A program made the translations under genes and the position numbers. This document shows, in pieces, positions 22,201-32,299 of a DNA stretch of 64,000 nt. Source of the stretch: Blumeriella jaapii. Taxonomy: Eukaryota > Ascomycota > Leotiomycetes > Helotiales > Drepanopezizaceae. Positions within the stretch are counted from its first letter, which is position 1; each line of letters opens with the position of its first letter. The DNA is taken from positions 124,001 through 188,000 of the forward strand of contig VWND01000030.1 of NCBI GenBank assembly GCA_009599575.1, in the 5' to 3' direction. The notes beneath the pieces are model-generated. The model saw only the letters and a program-made list of their open reading frames with translations, did no database searches and was not told where the DNA came from.

Positions 22201-23460
22201 TCAGTAGTAGCATAAATTCAAAATTATATAAGCCATACTTCTACCGTACAAATAATACAACACAGTTAATAGTAGCATAAATTCATAACCATATAAGCCA
22301 TATTTTTAAAATGTACACAGTACAAGCAGTACAAATAATACAGACAGTACAACAGCATAGAAATATAAATTCATAACCATATAAGCTATACTTCTACCGT
22401 ACAAATAATCTAAATAATACAAACTGTACAAACTGTACAAACTGTACAAACTGTACAAACTGTACAAACTGTACAAACTGTACAAACTGTACAAACTGTA
22501 CAACCAATACAAACAGCACAGTTAACAGTAGCATAAATTCATAACCATACAAGCAATGCTTTTAAATTATACATATAACAGACAGTACAAACAATACAAA
22601 CAGTATAATAATACAATGGTAAAATTTCATAACCACATAAGCCATACTCCTACCGTACAAACAGTACAGATAATATATTACAGTTAGTAATAATATAAAA
22701 TCATAGATTAAATCGGTCATATTCCATAATACAAACAATACAGCTAGTATAAACAACCCAAACAACACAATCAGTGTATAAACAGCACAGACAGTACAGA
22801 CAATCCAGACAGTATAAACAATACAGTTAATACAAACAGTCCAGACAGTACAAATAACCTAAAAAGTACAATTAATATAATAAAACACAATCAGTACAAA
22901 TAATACAGTCCGTATTAGCATAAATTCATAACCACATACCTAAGCCAAACTCCTACCGTACAAACAGTACAGACAATATAGTACAGTTAATAATAATATA
23001 AAATCATAAATTAAAATGGTTATATTCCATGATACATACAATACAGCCAGTATGAATAATCAAAATAATACAATCAGTATAAACAGCACAGACAGTACAA
23101 AGAATCCAGACAGTAAAAACAATATAATACAATACAATCAGTACAAACAGCACAATCAGTAATAGCATAAATTCATAACCATATAAGCCATACTCCTACC
23201 CTACAAACAGTACAGACAATATAGTACAGTACAGTCAGTAGTAGCATAAATTCATAACCACATAAGCCATACTCCTACCGTACAAACAATCCAGTCAATA
23301 CAAACAGTACAGACAGTACAGACAATCCAGACAGTAAAAACAACCCAGAGAGTACAATCAGTACAAACAACACAATCAGTACAAACAACACAGTCAATAA
23401 TAGCATAAATTCATAACCATATACCTAAGCCACACACCTACCGTACAAACAGCACACTAC
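19250..23460. repeat. 4.2 kb AT-rich CAGTA satellite with a conserved box
   Basis: The whole stretch is built from monomers of roughly 90-130 bp. Each has a conserved box resembling ATAAATTCATAACCATATAA followed by GCCATACTTCTACCGTACAA, and then a variable run of CAGTACAAA/CAGTACAGA/AATACAAA words. Toward the left end (19250-20000) the box is a related variant, TAAATTCACAAATTACATTGG then CCATRTTCTA. Over twenty boxes can be seen, all in one orientation. No coding capacity beyond period-three frames. It begins within about 40 bp of the monooxygenase stop and ends about 160 bp before the C38 run, so it separates two gene segments. Confidence 0.85.
22418..22504. repeat. ACTGTACAA 9-mer subarray within the satellite
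   Basis: About nine to ten perfect copies of ACTGTACAA in tandem, an expanded version of the variable word of the surrounding satellite. Related in sequence and period to the AATACTGTA array at 3163-3330. Confidence 0.85.
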
Positions 23461-23617
23461 AACCAACACAACACAATACACAGGTCTCGAGCACGTAAGA
23501 CCTTGATTCACGACAACCATGCCCAAACTCCACACGACAGCCGCGAGCGCTTCGCATGCTGGTATAACGCCAGATCATCTGCGAATCCCAATAGCCAAAA
23601 CCCCATCCCATCCCCGC

Positions 23618-23618
<1 letters not shown>

Positions 23619-23656
<38 letters not shown>
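23619..23656. repeat. C38 homopolymer
   Basis: Thirty-eight consecutive C between the satellite and the 3' end of the frame-broken gene. Noncoding; likely length-unstable. Confidence 0.9.
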
Positions 23657-23658
<2 letters not shown>

Positions 23659-23717
23659 ATGTGTTGCTCTGGAACAAGAAGGAGAACCACGTCGGCCGCA
23701 CCCCTCCCTCCTCCCTC

Positions 23718-24987
23718 CTAGGTGAAATGCGGCAACCTGGCGGGGACAAAGCCCGCCGAGGCACGCGGGCCGGACGCCGTCGCGGGCGCGCTTCGCGACG
23801 CCATGTCGTCGGCGCGGGGTGGCCCAGGGGTGCCGACGACAAGCAGCGTAGGCGGATCCTCGAGCTGGGGAGGCTCGATCTTGGCCTCCGACGGGGGATC
23901 CGGGGCCGCTCGCGAGCGGAGGCCGCGCTCCGGCGCCAGCTCGTCCTCGTGCCGGGCTCGCGGCTCCTCCTGCCGCAGGTCGGCCAGCGAGGGCGTGTCT
24001 GCCACGCCCGGGCTCGGGACCTCTGGAGACTCCGTGCGCGAGCGCGAGCGCGACCCGCCGGCCTGGGGCGTGGATCGTCTGGAGGGCGACGAGTGCGTGG
24101 TCCGCGACAGGGCCCTGGACGCCGTCCTCGAGCCAGGCGCCCGCGGGCCGGCACTCGCTCGCGTCTTGCCACTGCTCCGGTCATCGGTGTTGGTCATCCG
24201 TCGCTCCAACACCATGGCGAACTCGTCGCTCAGCGGGACCGCGTCGTCTTCTCCATCGCTGGGGAAGAGATCCCGCCGCGAGCGCATGGAGTTCGTCGTC
24301 TCGCCCGAGCTGGCCGTGCCACTGCGGTTTCTGGCCGCCTTCGCCCTCCGGCCCTCGCCTCGCCCTCGCTGTCCTCGTCCGAGAGCAGCGGCACGCCCTC
24401 CTCGTCTCCGTATGCCGACCGGCTCGCCCCCGGGTGGTCCTGCAAGTCGGCCGCGCTGGGCCGGTAGCGCAGCGTGCCCCCCCACCGGAACGGCAGCCGG
24501 CCCAGGAAGCCCAGCGCGCGCGTGCTCGGGATGACGGTCGGGTCCGGCTCGAGGCTCTTCCGCCTCACGCCGCGCGTGCCGTAACTCATGCCCCGGGTCC
24601 TCCGCGGGGCGTGATCGACGGCGCCGCTCTGCGAGCCGCTGCCGGCCAGCAACCGGTCCAGCTCGTCGTGGCCCCAGCCCCCCACAGCCCGCGGCCGCGG
24701 CCGCCATCGTCGTCCTCGTCCCAATCGTCGTAGAAATCGAAGCTCTGTTCGGCCCTCCCTCGCGAGCGGCCTCGCTCGCGGAAGCGCCGTGCGCGCTCCT
24801 CCCGGTCGGGCAAGCAGGTGCCGGTGCACTGATCGACGGCCTGCGCGAGGGACGAGAGGCACGGCTGGATGTACGTGTGCTGGAAGGTCCAGATGCCCGC
24901 GGCGGCCGTCTCGGTGGCCGACTCGGCGTTCTGCGATAGCTGGTTCCAGGTCTGCCGGTATCGCGGGTCGTCGAGCAGAGGAGCCAT
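23718..24987 (-). pseudogene. Conserved fungal protein of unknown function, frame broken at two sites
   Basis: Starts at 24987 with MAPLLDDPRYRQTWNQLSQN and an amphipathic/hydrophobic region (AAAGIWTFQHTYIQPCLSSL), then Arg-rich and acidic stretches (SFDFYDDWDEDDD). The reading frame then shifts near 24690-24670, in a run of six C on the plus strand, to continue as WGHDELDRLLAGSGSQSG...MSYGTRGVRRKS...ALGFLGRLPFRW. It shifts again near 24375-24345 to RNRSGTASSGETTNSMRSRR...FPSDGEDDAVPLSDEFAMVL and ends at the stop near 23718. Both breaks need the same kind of change (one extra base), and no GT..AG intron explains either. The segment order matches what I remember of an uncharacterised Pezizomycotina family. 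Either a recent pseudogene or indel errors in GC-rich runs; the rest lacks internal stops and keeps normal GC-rich codons, which favours the latter. Confidence 0.6.
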
Positions 24988-26315
24988 TGCGGCGTCGCCG
25001 TCGCCCCGAGCCTACCACTTGCGGCGTCCGCGGCGGGGGGGAGGCATGCGACTATGTACGCCTGAGCCGCCGATGCTGGAATCGAGGAATGCTCCACCGT
25101 GCAGAGCAGATGAGGTTTGTCCTGTGCGTTGCGATGTCGACGGCCTGGGCACGCCGAGAAGGATGGCGCTGGCTTGGACTCGCGGGCTGGCAGGCGATCT
25201 GGAGCTTGGCTGGGCACAGGACTGTACTGTCAGTTTTTCAGTACGGTACAGACTGTAAGGACCTGACTGTGTGTATGGACAGGACTGTGTGTATGTACTG
25301 TACCGTGTGTAGGGACCGGATTGTATGTATCGACAAGTGTGTAAGTATGTATGTGTGTAAGTGTGTATGTATCTACAGTCCTCCACGGTTGGGTTGGCGC
25401 TTGCGCTTGCGCTTGCGCTCACTAGCGAGGCGTGACCCTGGGGGAACCGACGAAATGTAAACAAAACGAAAGAATATTGACGTTCAAATGGATCAGACGG
25501 TACTGTACTGTACATGGTCATAGCTGGACTTGCAATTCACCCGCCGCGTGAGCTTGATAACCCTGGTGAGCGCCGCTGGCCGCGGCTCACTCTGTGTATC
25601 TGCGTCGGCAGTGTTGACTTGACCACTCTGATCCAGCGCATCTACGGTACATACATACAGACATACAGGACCACCGGCGCATGCCAAAAGCGTACGTGTC
25701 TGTCGCGACAGTACTGTACGAGATGATAAGAGACTTGGACTGGGGCACGAATGACATCGCCTGTTGAATCACAGTCACATCCTTCCGACGCGTCCATCGC
25801 GGGCGCTATCACTGCGCGAGCCAGAAGCCATCTCATCCTCCTGACCCTCGTCTTCCTCGTCTTCCTCGAAGCCGGCTTCGAAGGCGTGAAGCGATAGAGT
25901 GAGTGGAGAGGGCAAGACACACGCGGCAACACAGCAGGAGGGATCTAGAACGTTACATCACAGCAGGGGATCCAGGTAAACAAAAGAAGGGGCAGCGTGA
26001 CGGCGGCATTGGAGCCAGCGGAAGCTGGTGAGGGTAGTCTCGGGATGGCTGGACGGTGTCAGTGGGAGCGTGACCGGCTCGTCGTTCAGGCCGGAATTGA
26101 GAACCGAGCTGACGGTCACCGGTCCTTCGGGCGGATCATCCAACGCGTGAAGCAGGATGCCACAGCGGCGCGAGCACATGGGAGAGGGGCTGTTCATTAA
26201 GTGACGCTGTTGTGACCAACACGTGCGAGGAGCAGAGGCGACGGTCAGGGAGCCCCCCCCTCGTCGCCAGCCTATGTAATACACGCCTCATGCCTTCTCG
26301 TCTCCGAGCGTCGGG
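24988..26315. other. Spacer with TACTGTAC words; one possible short exon
   Basis: Carries GTGTGTATG-type repeats (25260-25375), GCGCTT repeats (25400-25420) and TACTGTACTGTAC at 25500-25512 and ACAGTACTGTACGAG at 25708-25722. At 25751-25897 two alternatives compete: a 48-codon plus frame (MTSPVESQ...LILLTLVFLVFLEAGF) and a minus frame ending at 25775 with an acidic tail (FEEDEEDEGQEDEMASG). Only one can be real, if either. I recognise neither. Confidence 0.3.
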
Positions 26316-28190
26316 TCAGTGCGTGATGCCGTTGAGCGGCGGCGCCGCGACACCGTTCGCAGCCGCGTTCCGGCTCGGCGGGGGCAGCGGCCCGAAGGGC
26401 TTGGGTCCCTCGAGATGAACAAGCTCCTCCTCGGTATCGTCGTCGTCGTCGCCCTCGCTGCCCTCCTCGCCCTCGTCGTCCTCGCCGTCTCCATACTCAT
26501 CCTCGCCCTCCTCATCGTCATACTCGTAGTCGCTCTCGGCCTCGGCGTACTCGCCCTCGGTGCTCCCTTCGGCCAGGGCGGCCATGCCGCCCGCGACGCC
26601 GCGACCTTGCTTCTGCATCTGGTTGATGATGCTTGTGAGTTTCTCGTTCTTCTTGCGCAGCGATTCCATCTCGAGGTTGGCCTTGGTGCGCTCCTCCGCC
26701 ATCTTGAGGATGTTGGAGTTGGTCAGGTCGTGCTTGCGCGTCAGCGTCGTGTTGTCCTTCTCGAGGCGCTTCGTTTTCTTGGACATCTCCTCCATTTCCT
26801 TGCGGAAGGTCAGAAACAGATCGTTGCTGTTGTTGAGCGTGTCCTCCACCTGAGCCGCGTTAACTTCATCCACCACGTCGCACGAGAAACACCCAAGCCC
26901 GCGACGGGGAAGGGGGTGGGAAGCTGCCACGTACTTGCTTGAACTTTTCCACGTAGATGTTGAGCTGGTTGCGCAACTCCGTCTCCGTCTTGGAGAAGGT
27001 CATGACTTGCGAATTGAGGGTGCGCGACCGGGACACTTCGGCCTCGGCCAGCTTGCGCTCGCGGTCAAATCGGGCCATGTTGTACTGCACCTCGAGCTCC
27101 TTCGACCGTAGGAGGGAGTGGAAATGAAGTTCGCGCAGCTCGTATTGATCGATCAGTGACTTGAACCGCTGCTTGAATCTAGGGCACGTGTGAGACGAGA
27201 GCCGCGAGGGTCGACGGGGCTACTGACAAGTCTTCGACTTCCATGTTTACCACCTGCGCCTGCGGGTAATCCTTTGCTTCTTGGTATTCTTGCAGCTGCC
27301 ACAGCACCTGCTTAAACTTCTCGTCCCAGGCCGCGTGGTTCTCCTTTTCCGCGTCTTGCATCGTCTTGTTCTCAGCCTGTGCTAGGTTAGCACGTCCCGG
27401 GCGGCCATGAATCCTCGCCACGAAATCGACGGACCTTGAGCCGATTGTTCTCCCGCTGAAGTTCCCGACACAGCTTCTCCAGTTTCTCCTTCAAGGTGGT
27501 CGTTTTGCTCAGGTCGCCTCGCGCAAGATCCCTCTCCTTCTGCAACAGGTCCCCTCGCTTCTTGTTCTTTTGGTTGTCTCGTTCCAATCGTTTCATAGAC
27601 GTGAACAGCTCGCTGACCCGCCGGTGCAGCACGTCGATCTTGGCCAGGTCGTCCGTCTTGGATGTCAAGTTGTTGAGTTCCCGGTTGTACTTTTTCAGTT
27701 CGCGCTCTACAGACAGATGTTAGCCATCAGATCTCGGCTTCCGCACCGAACCGCATGGCGCCGTGAAGTCCGCGCGCCGGAGGGAGAGCCATGGCGCGGA
27801 AGCCACATCTTCGCCGGCTGGCCGTGACGAGCAACGTTTCCTTCCCGTGGCACAGGCTCCCCCTCCCCCCCCCCCGCAACCCGGTGCCGGCCTCCTCGTT
27901 TGCGCCCACGCCGCTATCACGGCGAGCTTCGATCCTGCCTCCGGCCGCGAAGGAGATGCCTTTCACAAGAGAGACCCACCGATTTCTGCCTCCTGCTCCT
28001 TGTCTCCAGCCGCATCGGACTCCAGCTGCGAAATCTTGGCGTTGATCAGATTCGAGGCCTCGCTCGGGTCCGGCTTCTTCTTGCCCGACGCCTTCTTGCC
28101 CGCAGTCGAATCATGATGGTGGTGATGATGTCCGTTGGTGTAGGCCGAGTCGGGGTGGGAGTGGTTTGCTCGAGTCGCCGTGGTCGACAT
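26316..28190 (-). CDS. Taxilin-family coiled-coil protein
   Basis: Taxilins are long coiled-coil proteins that bind syntaxins and the nascent-chain complex in animals (family knowledge); the fungal role is little studied. Five exons: 28190-27980, 27706-27435, 27376-27228, 27178-26935, 26849-26316, giving 469 aa. Introns of 273, 58, 49 and 85 nt, donors GTGGGT, GTCCGT, GTCAGT and GTACGT, with GCTAAC or TTAAC branch-like words before TAG/CAG. The N-terminus is hydrophilic with a His6 run at about residues 21-26. The coiled-coil core runs from about 70 to 390 (LHRRVSELFTSMKRLERDNQ; FKQRFKSLIDQYELRELHFH; LFLTFRKEMEEMSKKTKRLE). A highly acidic tail precedes the C-terminal proline-rich end. The first intron is long because it contains C-rich and purine-rich low-complexity sequence. 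Confidence 0.93.
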
Positions 28191-28630
28191 CGTGTTTGTC
28201 TCGGGAGAGGGGGGGGCGAGGCTCGAACGACACGCCGTCAGGAATCAGGAGTTCCCGTGGGCGGGCGCAAATGCGCTGTGTCGGTCGCGGATCGTGGTGA
28301 GGGCAAGGTCAGGTCCTGCTTGTATTCGGGACAGTGCTTGTCAAGGTAGAACTCCTGCGATGTGTTAATGATTGTGTTTGTTTTGGGGGGGATTTTTATT
28401 TTTATTTTTTGGGGGTCTCACCTATTGGACGCGCGAGTGGTAAGGAAGAGAGACGGCGGTACAGAATGGGAGGCTCCGGTCAGGTGCTGTCACGTCGTAA
28501 AGACCGCTAGTGGTTTCGAGGCGGTAGGGTACAGAGTTTAAATACGGTATATACGTGCAGTATTTACACACGCAGTAAACTCATACAGTATACACATACG
28601 TCACATACAGCATACACGGACAGTACAGTA
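28191..28630. promoter_or_regulatory. Taxilin upstream region reaching the transposon boundary
   Basis: Contains a G7 run near 28209, a T/G-rich stretch (28370-28410) and TACAGTATACACATACG-type words up to ACAGTACAGTA at 28620-28630. The mariner element inserts in the last TA of this motif, marking the edge of host-type sequence. Confidence 0.45.
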
Positions 28631-30012
28631 GGGTGCAAAAAGTTTCTGCACCCCCCCCCTTGCAGCCAAGGTAGCCAAGATAGTAGTAAAACAGCCAAGG
28701 CAGATTTTAATAAATTAAGGTTTATATTATTAAAATTTTTATATTTAATTGCAATACGTATCTTTTATTCTGATTGTTTTTTAATTGTATTCATGACACG
28801 TACTCTTTTGCATTATTTATAATATAATATAATACTTCGAATTGAATTGACTTTCTAATGGCGGGGACGCATTGTCGAATTATCGTTTAAATAATAATCT
28901 GCCGGTCGTATTTATCGAAAATATCCGCATATTCCGCTTTTTAACAATACGTTTTATAATTAAAACGTATTTTTTTTGATACGACCGATTTTACGTTAAA
29001 ACCACGTATCGAAAGACTTCGCGTTTTAACGGAAAAACAACGAGATTTTGTATACGATACCGTCGTATATTCGAATTCGCATATTAAAATGCGCGATTTA
29101 TTATACGAAATCGATAACGATTGTAAAAAACGTTGTATATAAAGCTTTTTTCGATTAATAAATAAACAAAAATAAATGTAAAAAAAACGATTTTCGATTA
29201 TATAAGCATACGCCGATATTCGATTCCGATGGGCTATTCGATATTAAGCTTATATTTTAAACGATTGGATGCGTGTTTTTTGGTTTAATAAATATACGGT
29301 CGAACGCGAAATCGGAATTAAACCGATTTAGATTTTTGTACGACTTCGAGATTAAATTCGAAAAAAAGATGTACAATTTATTCGATGTTTAAGAAAAGAA
29401 ATCAAAAAAATGCTTTGGGCCGCGTTTAGTTATAATCGAAAAACGAATTTTATACCGCTTGATAAAAAATCCGCTTTTAGCTCGAAAAAAAGTTATTTCG
29501 AAAATTATTCGATAATTATATTAAGAAAATCTTTTTGATATAATAATCGAAAAAAGTGAATTTATGCACGACGGTGCGGCGTTATATCGAGAATTAATCG
29601 TTAAAAAATTATTTTAAAATATAAATATTCGAGTTATAAAATAGCCGTCGTATTTTTCGAATTTAAATCTTATCGAAAATCTTTGGGCGTTGATAAAAGC
29701 GGAATTGTATCGATTGCATTCTGAACTCGAATACGCTTTCGATATAGCCGAAATTTTAAACGCATTAATTTAAAAGGCATAAAAAGCGTAGCATAATATT
29801 GATTTTGGAATTTTATATCGATTAGCTATTACGATGGAAAATCGCGTAAACGCGGTTATTGAAGCCAAAGGATGGTATATTAAATACTAGAATTCAGCTG
29901 AATAAAAATTTTTAATAATTAAATTTTAATTATTAAAATCTGCTTTGGCTGTTTTACTACTGCCTTGGCTTTCTTGGCTTCCCAGGGGGGGGTGCAGAAA
30001 CTTTTTGCACCC
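28631..30012 (+). mobile_element. Tc1/mariner transposon, copy 1 (complete, decayed)
   Basis: 1,382 bp with TA target duplications (28629-28630 and 30013-30014). Terminal inverted repeats of about 85-100 bp begin GGGTGCAAAAAGTTTCTGCACC, followed by a C run and then GCCAAGGTAGCC-type sequence; the right end is the reverse complement with small differences. The flanks read ACAGTA and TACTGTA. The interior is AT-rich with many stops. Confidence 0.92.
28860..29890 (+). pseudogene. Tc1-family DD34E transposase, RIP-degraded
   Basis: Remnant of the transposase of the enclosing element. The second catalytic Asp lies in FMHDGAALYREL (GAC at 29570-29572) and the third residue in SNLNLIENLWALIK (GAA at 29675-29677), in the same frame with 34 residues between them, the DD34E spacing of Tc1 elements. 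Between them are in-frame TAA and TAG stops; the TAG sits where the family has Trp (K-W-P), a TGG-to-TAG change as expected from RIP. The frame ends near TAG 29888-29890 after GWYIKY. The N-terminal HTH part (about 28860-29200) is too decayed to define precisely. Not functional. Confidence 0.75.
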
Positions 30013-30119
30013 TACTGTATATATATGCGGTTTACATATACGGTAGATACGTACTGTACCGTATTTACATGTACGGTATATACATACGGTATTTACGCAT
30101 ACAGTTTACATATACAGTA

Positions 30120-30234
30120 GGATGTAAAAAGTCTCTGCACCCCCCCCCTTGCAGCCAAGGTAGCCAAGGTAGTAGTAAAACAGCCAAGGCAGATTTTAAT
30201 AAATTAAGATTTATATTATTAAAATTTTTATATT
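30120..30234 (+). mobile_element. Tc1/mariner copy 2, left fragment
   Basis: Same left inverted repeat as copy 1, with G-to-A type changes (GGATGTAAAAAG for GGGTGCAAAAAG). After ATATT at 30230-30234 it is cut by the gypsy-1 element and resumes at 39410. Left flank again reads TACAGTA. Confidence 0.9.
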
Positions 30235-30647
30235 TGTCAGAAACCAACATCACGTGTATAAGTCAGGTGATCCGCCAAGACCCTCTGCCTCCTACCAACC
30301 CTCGAATAGTACTCTCTGCGGATAGGCCGTAGGGGCCGGATAATACTATAAGGGCTGGAAATAACATTTAGGTAAAACACTTTATGAGAGTGATTGCTAA
30401 AAAACCAGTTATTAGGGTTATATTAAAAAGAATAAAAAGAGATCGGGATAAGGGCTGGAAAAGCATACTAAATAAGGCTCGCCTGGTTTCCTGAGAAATA
30501 CTTTTCTCGAAAGCTCTACCCCTTCTTTTGTATTTATACACGTTTTTTACTAGAAATATAAAAAATAGAAATCAATCTGACTATCAACCCAATCTTATCT
30601 AAGCTTTATTATCTAAACTAGTATTTCCCTGCCTTTCAATTCTTACA
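30235..30647 (+). repeat. Gypsy-1 5' LTR
   Basis: 413 bp, TGTCAGAAACC...CTTACA. Pairs with 38997-39409. The differences I compared are transitions, mostly G versus A and C versus T. Confidence 0.95.
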
Positions 30648-30889
30648 TTCTGATTTTTTTATTTACCGAAACAACAGTTCGATATTACTAAAACAACCTT
30701 CTATTATACTATTACACCTACATCGTTATTATCGATATTATAGCCTTTCGCACTCGCAGAAAACAAGCACTTCCAGCTACTCAAAAAACCTAGCATCTTC
30801 GGCTGCTTAAAAAAACCCTGTACTATCGTTTCCCCTGACGTCACCAGCCTTACCAAAGGTCGAAAATACCCTATCACCAAGGCGCGACG

Positions 30890-32270
30890 ACTTCTTAATT
30901 CCTTTTATCGAAGAAATCACTAAAAAAGGCCACGCTTAAAGCGATTCGGAAAAACCTTTCACCGAAACCCTGATTCATCTGGCTAATAAACGAATTCGCG
31001 TCGAATAAAAAAAAAACGATAAACGTAAAAAAGTAAAAAAAATACGAGCTAAAATAAAACAGAAAAAAATTAAAAAAAAAGTCTACGAAACAATTAAAAG
31101 ACTCGAAAAAACCAAAAGACGCCGAAACGAATTCCGAAAAAAAGTTAAATAACTCCAACGAAAATTTAACGCTTTCGAAAATATCGAAAAAAAGGTTTTT
31201 ATACCCTCTAACACCGCCCCAATTAAAAAAAAACAGAAAATAATCCAAGCCGGCGATTACTATAAAATATCCTCGAAGCACTACAATAACAATACTTATT
31301 GGAAACGATCTAGCATCTTTTTTAAGCATACTATACTTTTTATAAGAAATACAGCGAATTCGAGCCGAAAAGCACCAAAAATAAAAGACTTTCCAACATA
31401 TCGAAGGAAAAATACTAAAAAAGCTCAATCTTTTATTCGGCGTGCAAAGCGAAGCTTCCGCCAAAATAAAAAGATAATATTCTGTACCGATCAAAAGAAA
31501 ATTAACGCCTGTGTTTTAGCTTTCGACGATAAAATAAAAAAAAAGTAGACCGGATACGAACGACGTTCTACGAATATTCGAATCATATAAAACGATTTCA
31601 AAAAATAAATATTAAACTTTCTGATAAATACGAAAAATCGAAAAATCGCGGCCTCGAATTTATACGATAAAACGAAGCAAAAAAAACATAAATTAATTAA
31701 CGATTTCGTTACTTATTTAAATAATCTCGAACAGCAATTGCAAATAACAAACGATACGACTAAAAAAAAAATGCTTTTTGCAAAACTCCGATTTACTTTT
31801 CGAAAAGAAATCATCAAACGAAGCAATATTACAGCTACAAGCTCGCACGAAAAATTAATATTAATCGCTCGTTGCATCGAAAATGCTAATAAAATTATCA
31901 GCGACGAAACGAAAAATAATAAACGACGAAACGAACGCAAAAAAAAAAAAAAAAAAAAAAAAAACTTATATTTACGATTAAAATTCAAAAGCTAAAACAG
32001 ATACATACCGTTCTCGATTCGAGCATACGTCACAAAAAAAAAAACGAAAGCGAAAAAACGACAACCCTAATAAAATCCTTTAGAATCCTAAAACCCCTAA
32101 CGACTTCTTTTATCCTTCGAAATACAATCGCTGCCAAAAAAAAAAGCACCGCATAGCCAATTATTCAAAAGTCGAATACTATAAATGCAACAAAAAAAAA
32201 TATATAACCCCAAACTGCCCCGAAGCTAACAAATCTAAAAATTCGGAAAAAGCTTCCGCTCGATTTTAAT
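30890..32270 (+). pseudogene. Gypsy-1 gag remnant
   Basis: Lys/Glu/Arg-rich N-terminal coiled-coil-like part, then a capsid-like stretch (KINACVLAFDDKIKK; LINDFVTYLNNLEQQLQITNDTTKKKM; LFAKLRFTFRKEI) in the order seen in fungal gypsy gags. Downstream are two decayed zinc knuckles (RCQKKKHRIANYSKVEYYKC then NKKKYITPNC) in which some Cys have become Tyr. Several in-frame TAG/TAA stops stand where Trp or Gln is expected. It is in the same frame as pol, so the ancestor probably made a single Gag-Pol polyprotein. The long Phe-rich frame on the opposite strand (31494-30895) is its shadow. Confidence 0.7.
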
Positions 32271-32299
32271 TTCGTCGCTGCTAATAAAATCGAACGAAA

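Noticed and set aside
19250..23460. CRISPR-like array or centromere
   Set aside because: Eukaryotic context, no unique spacers of constant size; centromere identity cannot be supported from sequence alone.
23661..24534. Plus-strand frames of about 270 codons
   Set aside because: Antisense of the frame-broken conserved gene; Arg/Pro/Ser compositional text only.
30895..31494. 199-codon Phe-rich minus frame
   Set aside because: Reverse of the AT-biased Lys/Glu-rich gag; unlike the 37.8-38.9 kb antisense frame it has no compositional feature other than Phe from TTT.
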